NCBI GenBank assembly: GCA_934661735.1
Contig: CAKUJN010000093.1
Location: forward strand, 1-7,359
Direction of reading: 5' to 3'
Source of the DNA: an uncultured Oscillospiraceae bacterium
GTDB taxonomy: Bacteria > Bacillota > Clostridia > Oscillospirales > Oscillospiraceae
Length of the DNA stretch: 7,359 nt
Made by a program: the position numbers and the translations under genes. Position 1 is the first letter of the stretch, and each line of letters starts with the position of its first letter. Positions 5,928 to 7,359 of this stretch are shown piece after piece. Under the pieces are notes generated by a model. The model saw only the letters and a program-made list of their open reading frames with translations. It had not been told where the DNA came from and ran no database searches.

Positions 5928-7151
5928 TTACTTGAGAATTGCCTTGTGGAAAACCTTCTTGCCCTTGCGGATTTTCAGGCCGTCCTTCAACTGCTCGGCT
6001 GTAAAGCACACGTCAATGCTGGCGACCTTTTCGTCGTTGACGACCACGCCGCCCTGCTGGACCAGACGTCGGCCCTCGCCCTTGGACGGGACAAGGCCGC
6101 ACTTGAGCAGCAGATCCAGCACCGCGATGCTGCCGCCGGTCAGATCGGCCTCCGTCAGCTCAGTCGTGGGCATGTTCGAGTCGTCGCTTCCGCCGGCAAA
6201 CAGCGCCTTTGCCGCCGCGTCTGCCTTATTGGCCTCCTCCTCGCCGTGGACCAGCTTTGTCAGTTCGTAGGCAAGGATTTCCTTCGCGCGGTTGAGCTGG
6301 CTGCCCTCCCACTTGTCCATCTCATCAATCTGCTCAAGCGGCAGGAACGTCAGCATGCGGATGCACTTCATGACGTCCGCATCGTCGACGTTGCGCCAGT
6401 ACTGATAGAAATCAAACGGAGAGGTCTTGTTCGGGTCAAGCCAGACAGCGCCGGAGGCGGTCTTGCCCATCTTCTTGCCCTCGGAGTTCAGCAGGAGCGT
6501 GATGGTCATCGCCTGCGCATCCTTGCCCAGCTTGCGGCGGATCAGTTCGGTGCCGCCAAGCATGTTCGACCACTGATCATTGCCGCCGAACTGCATGTTG
6601 CAGCCGTAATGCTGGAACATGTAGTAGAAGTCGTAGGACTGCATGATCATGTAATTGAATTCCAGGAAACTCAGGCCCTTTTCCATGCGCTGCTTATAGC
6701 ACTCGGCGCGCAGCATGTTGTTGACCGAGAAGCATGCGCCGACCTCGCGCAGCAGGTCAATGTAGTTCAGCGGCAGCAGCCACTCGCTGTTGTAGAGCAT
6801 CTGCGCCTTACCCTCGCCAAAGTCGATAAAGCGCTCCATCTGCTTTTTGAAGCATTCGGCATTGTGATTGATGTCCTCGGGCGTCAGCATTTTTCGCATG
6901 TCTGTACGGCCGGAGGGGTCGCCGATGCGCGTCGTGCCGTCGCCGATCAGGGCGATGGGCTTGTTGCCCGCCATCTGAAGGCGCTTCATCAGGCAAAGCG
7001 CCATGAAGTGGCCGACATGCAGCGAATCCGCCGTGCAGTCAAAGCCGATGTAGAACGTGGCCTTACCGTTGTTGACCATCTCACGGATGGTCGGCTCGTC
7101 CGTGACCTGTGCGATCAGTCCGCGCGCCTGAAGTTCTTCGTAGATTCCCAT
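5928..7151 (-). CDS. tyrS: Tyrosyl-tRNA synthetase
   Basis: TyrS charges tRNA-Tyr with tyrosine in the cytoplasm. The 407-residue class I synthetase has the tyrosine/ATP pocket YIGFDCTADSLHVGH (34-48, with the HIGH signature as HVGH). It also has IGDPSGRTDMR (76-86), the tyrosine-binding segment FNYMIMQSYD (165-174), GGNDQW (189-194) and the KMSKS loop in the form KMGKT (227-231). A C-terminal S4-like RNA-binding domain follows from about 345 (GLVPSKGEGRRLVQQGGVVVNDEKV). The length is typical for bacteria. The ATG at 7151 is preceded by AAGGAGA at 7158-7164. It is transcribed alone: a T-box leader lies upstream and a strong terminator (5889-5922) immediately downstream. Confidence 0.97.
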   Translation of the reverse strand: MGIYEELQARGLIAQVTDEPTIREMVNNGKATFYIGFDCTADSLHVGHFMALCLMKRLQMAGNKPIALIGDGTTRIGDPSGRTDMRKMLTPEDINHNAECFKKQMERFIDFGEGKAQMLYNSEWLLPLNYIDLLREVGACFSVNNMLRAECYKQRMEKGLSFLEFNYMIMQSYDFYYMFQHYGCNMQFGGNDQWSNMLGGTELIRRKLGKDAQAMTITLLLNSEGKKMGKTASGAVWLDPNKTSPFDFYQYWRNVDDADVMKCIRMLTFLPLEQIDEMDKWEGSQLNRAKEILAYELTKLVHGEEEANKADAAAKALFAGGSDDSNMPTTELTEADLTGGSIAVLDLLLKCGLVPSKGEGRRLVQQGGVVVNDEKVASIDVCFTAEQLKDGLKIRKGKKVFHKAILK

Positions 7152-7190
7152 TTCTGCTCTCCTTGTATCTGAAATTTAAATTTTGCATAT

Positions 7191-7225
7191 AAAAGCCCTC
7201 TGTCCACAGATTGCGGACAGAGGGC
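7191..7225 (-). terminator. Attenuator terminator of the tyrS T-box leader
   Basis: On the minus strand, an 11-bp perfect stem (GCCCTCTGTCC with GGACAGAGGGC, arms 7215-7225 and 7195-7205) and a 9-nt loop are followed by UUUUAUAU. Its 5' arm contains the bases that pair in the antiterminator, so the two structures exclude each other. It ends about 40 nt before the tyrS ATG. Confidence 0.9.
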
Positions 7226-7359
7226 GAATAAACGCGGTACCACCTCTGGTTCACCGCACCCTTGCGGATACGGCCTTACGGAGCGCCAATACGCCCCTGC
7301 GCGATAACGGGCGCACCCGACACACTCCTACTGAGACTTCCGTTCAGAGGGCGGCTCCG
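7191..7359 (-). promoter_or_regulatory. T-box riboswitch leader of tyrS (3' part; 5' part beyond window)
   Basis: The minus strand carries the conserved T-box sequence AGAGGTGGTACCGCG at 7233-7247. The antiterminator can be drawn in full (7218-7248): CAGAGG pairs with CCUCUG, with a 7-nt bulge UGGUACC, then GCG pairs with CGC around a 6-nt loop. UGGU in the bulge would pair with the ACCA end of uncharged tRNA, and U fits the A discriminator base of tRNA-Tyr. Upstream are short hairpins, including CGGG-UGCG-CCCG at 7308-7319 followed by UUAUC, and the CAGTAGG segment usual after Stem I. Stem I with its specifier codon lies mostly or wholly past the right edge, so tyrosine specificity rests on the downstream gene. 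Uncharged tRNA would favour the antiterminator and allow tyrS expression. Confidence 0.93.

Noticed and set aside
5824..6009. 62-residue N-terminal extension of the sigma factor
   Set aside because: It would be translated through the tyrS terminator and into the tyrS coding end; the ATG at 5823 has an excellent ribosome binding site and gives a normal ECF N-terminus.
5886..7172. 428-residue plus-strand open frame opposite tyrS
   Set aside because: It starts within the tyrS terminator and mirrors tyrS codons; the minus-strand protein is unambiguous.
7172..7183. 12-bp self-complementary AAATTTAAATTT between the T-box terminator and tyrS
   Set aside because: Low-complexity A/T sequence where such palindromes arise easily; it has no promoter or operator context.

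Overview
The window looks like chromosomal core DNA from a fairly GC-rich member of the Bacillota, most likely a gut-type Clostridia (Oscillospiraceae-like). The grounds are a tRNA-sensing T-box leader in front of tyrS, strong AGGAGG-type ribosome binding sites, the protein style, and an ECF sigma/membrane-protein pair of a kind I associate with that group. Assignment below class level is inference.

Layout, left to right. (1) Positions 1-97: the start of a DUF4160 protein on the minus strand, cut by the window edge, with its own sigma-A-type promoter in an AT-rich gap (98-346). (2) queA (347-1372, minus) for the tRNA modification queuosine. (3) A 222-bp divergent control region (1373-1594) with two promoters that face each other, a 24-bp palindrome over the queA -35, and a hairpin-like repeat between them. 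(4) asd and dapA (1595-3587, plus), consecutive steps of the aspartate-to-lysine/diaminopimelate pathway, in one operon closed by a terminator at 3595-3620 that also serves the converging operon. (5) A minus-strand unit of an ECF sigma factor (5263-5823) and a single-pass membrane protein (3632-5266), overlapping by 4 nt, with a candidate autoregulatory promoter. (6) A terminator (5889-5922), then tyrS (5928-7151, minus), preceded by a T-box leader (7191 to beyond 7359) with a clear antiterminator/terminator switch.

How the parts work together: asd supplies aspartate semialdehyde to dapA for wall diaminopimelate and lysine. tyrS is controlled by charging of its tRNA. queA modifies the wobble base of GUN-anticodon tRNAs, including tRNA-Tyr. 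The sigma/membrane-protein pair looks like an envelope-signal module with an unrecognised extracytoplasmic sensor; it is the least explained item here. I do not see a mobile element, CRISPR array, rRNA or tRNA gene, and apart from the sensor domain I see no clear sign of a new system.
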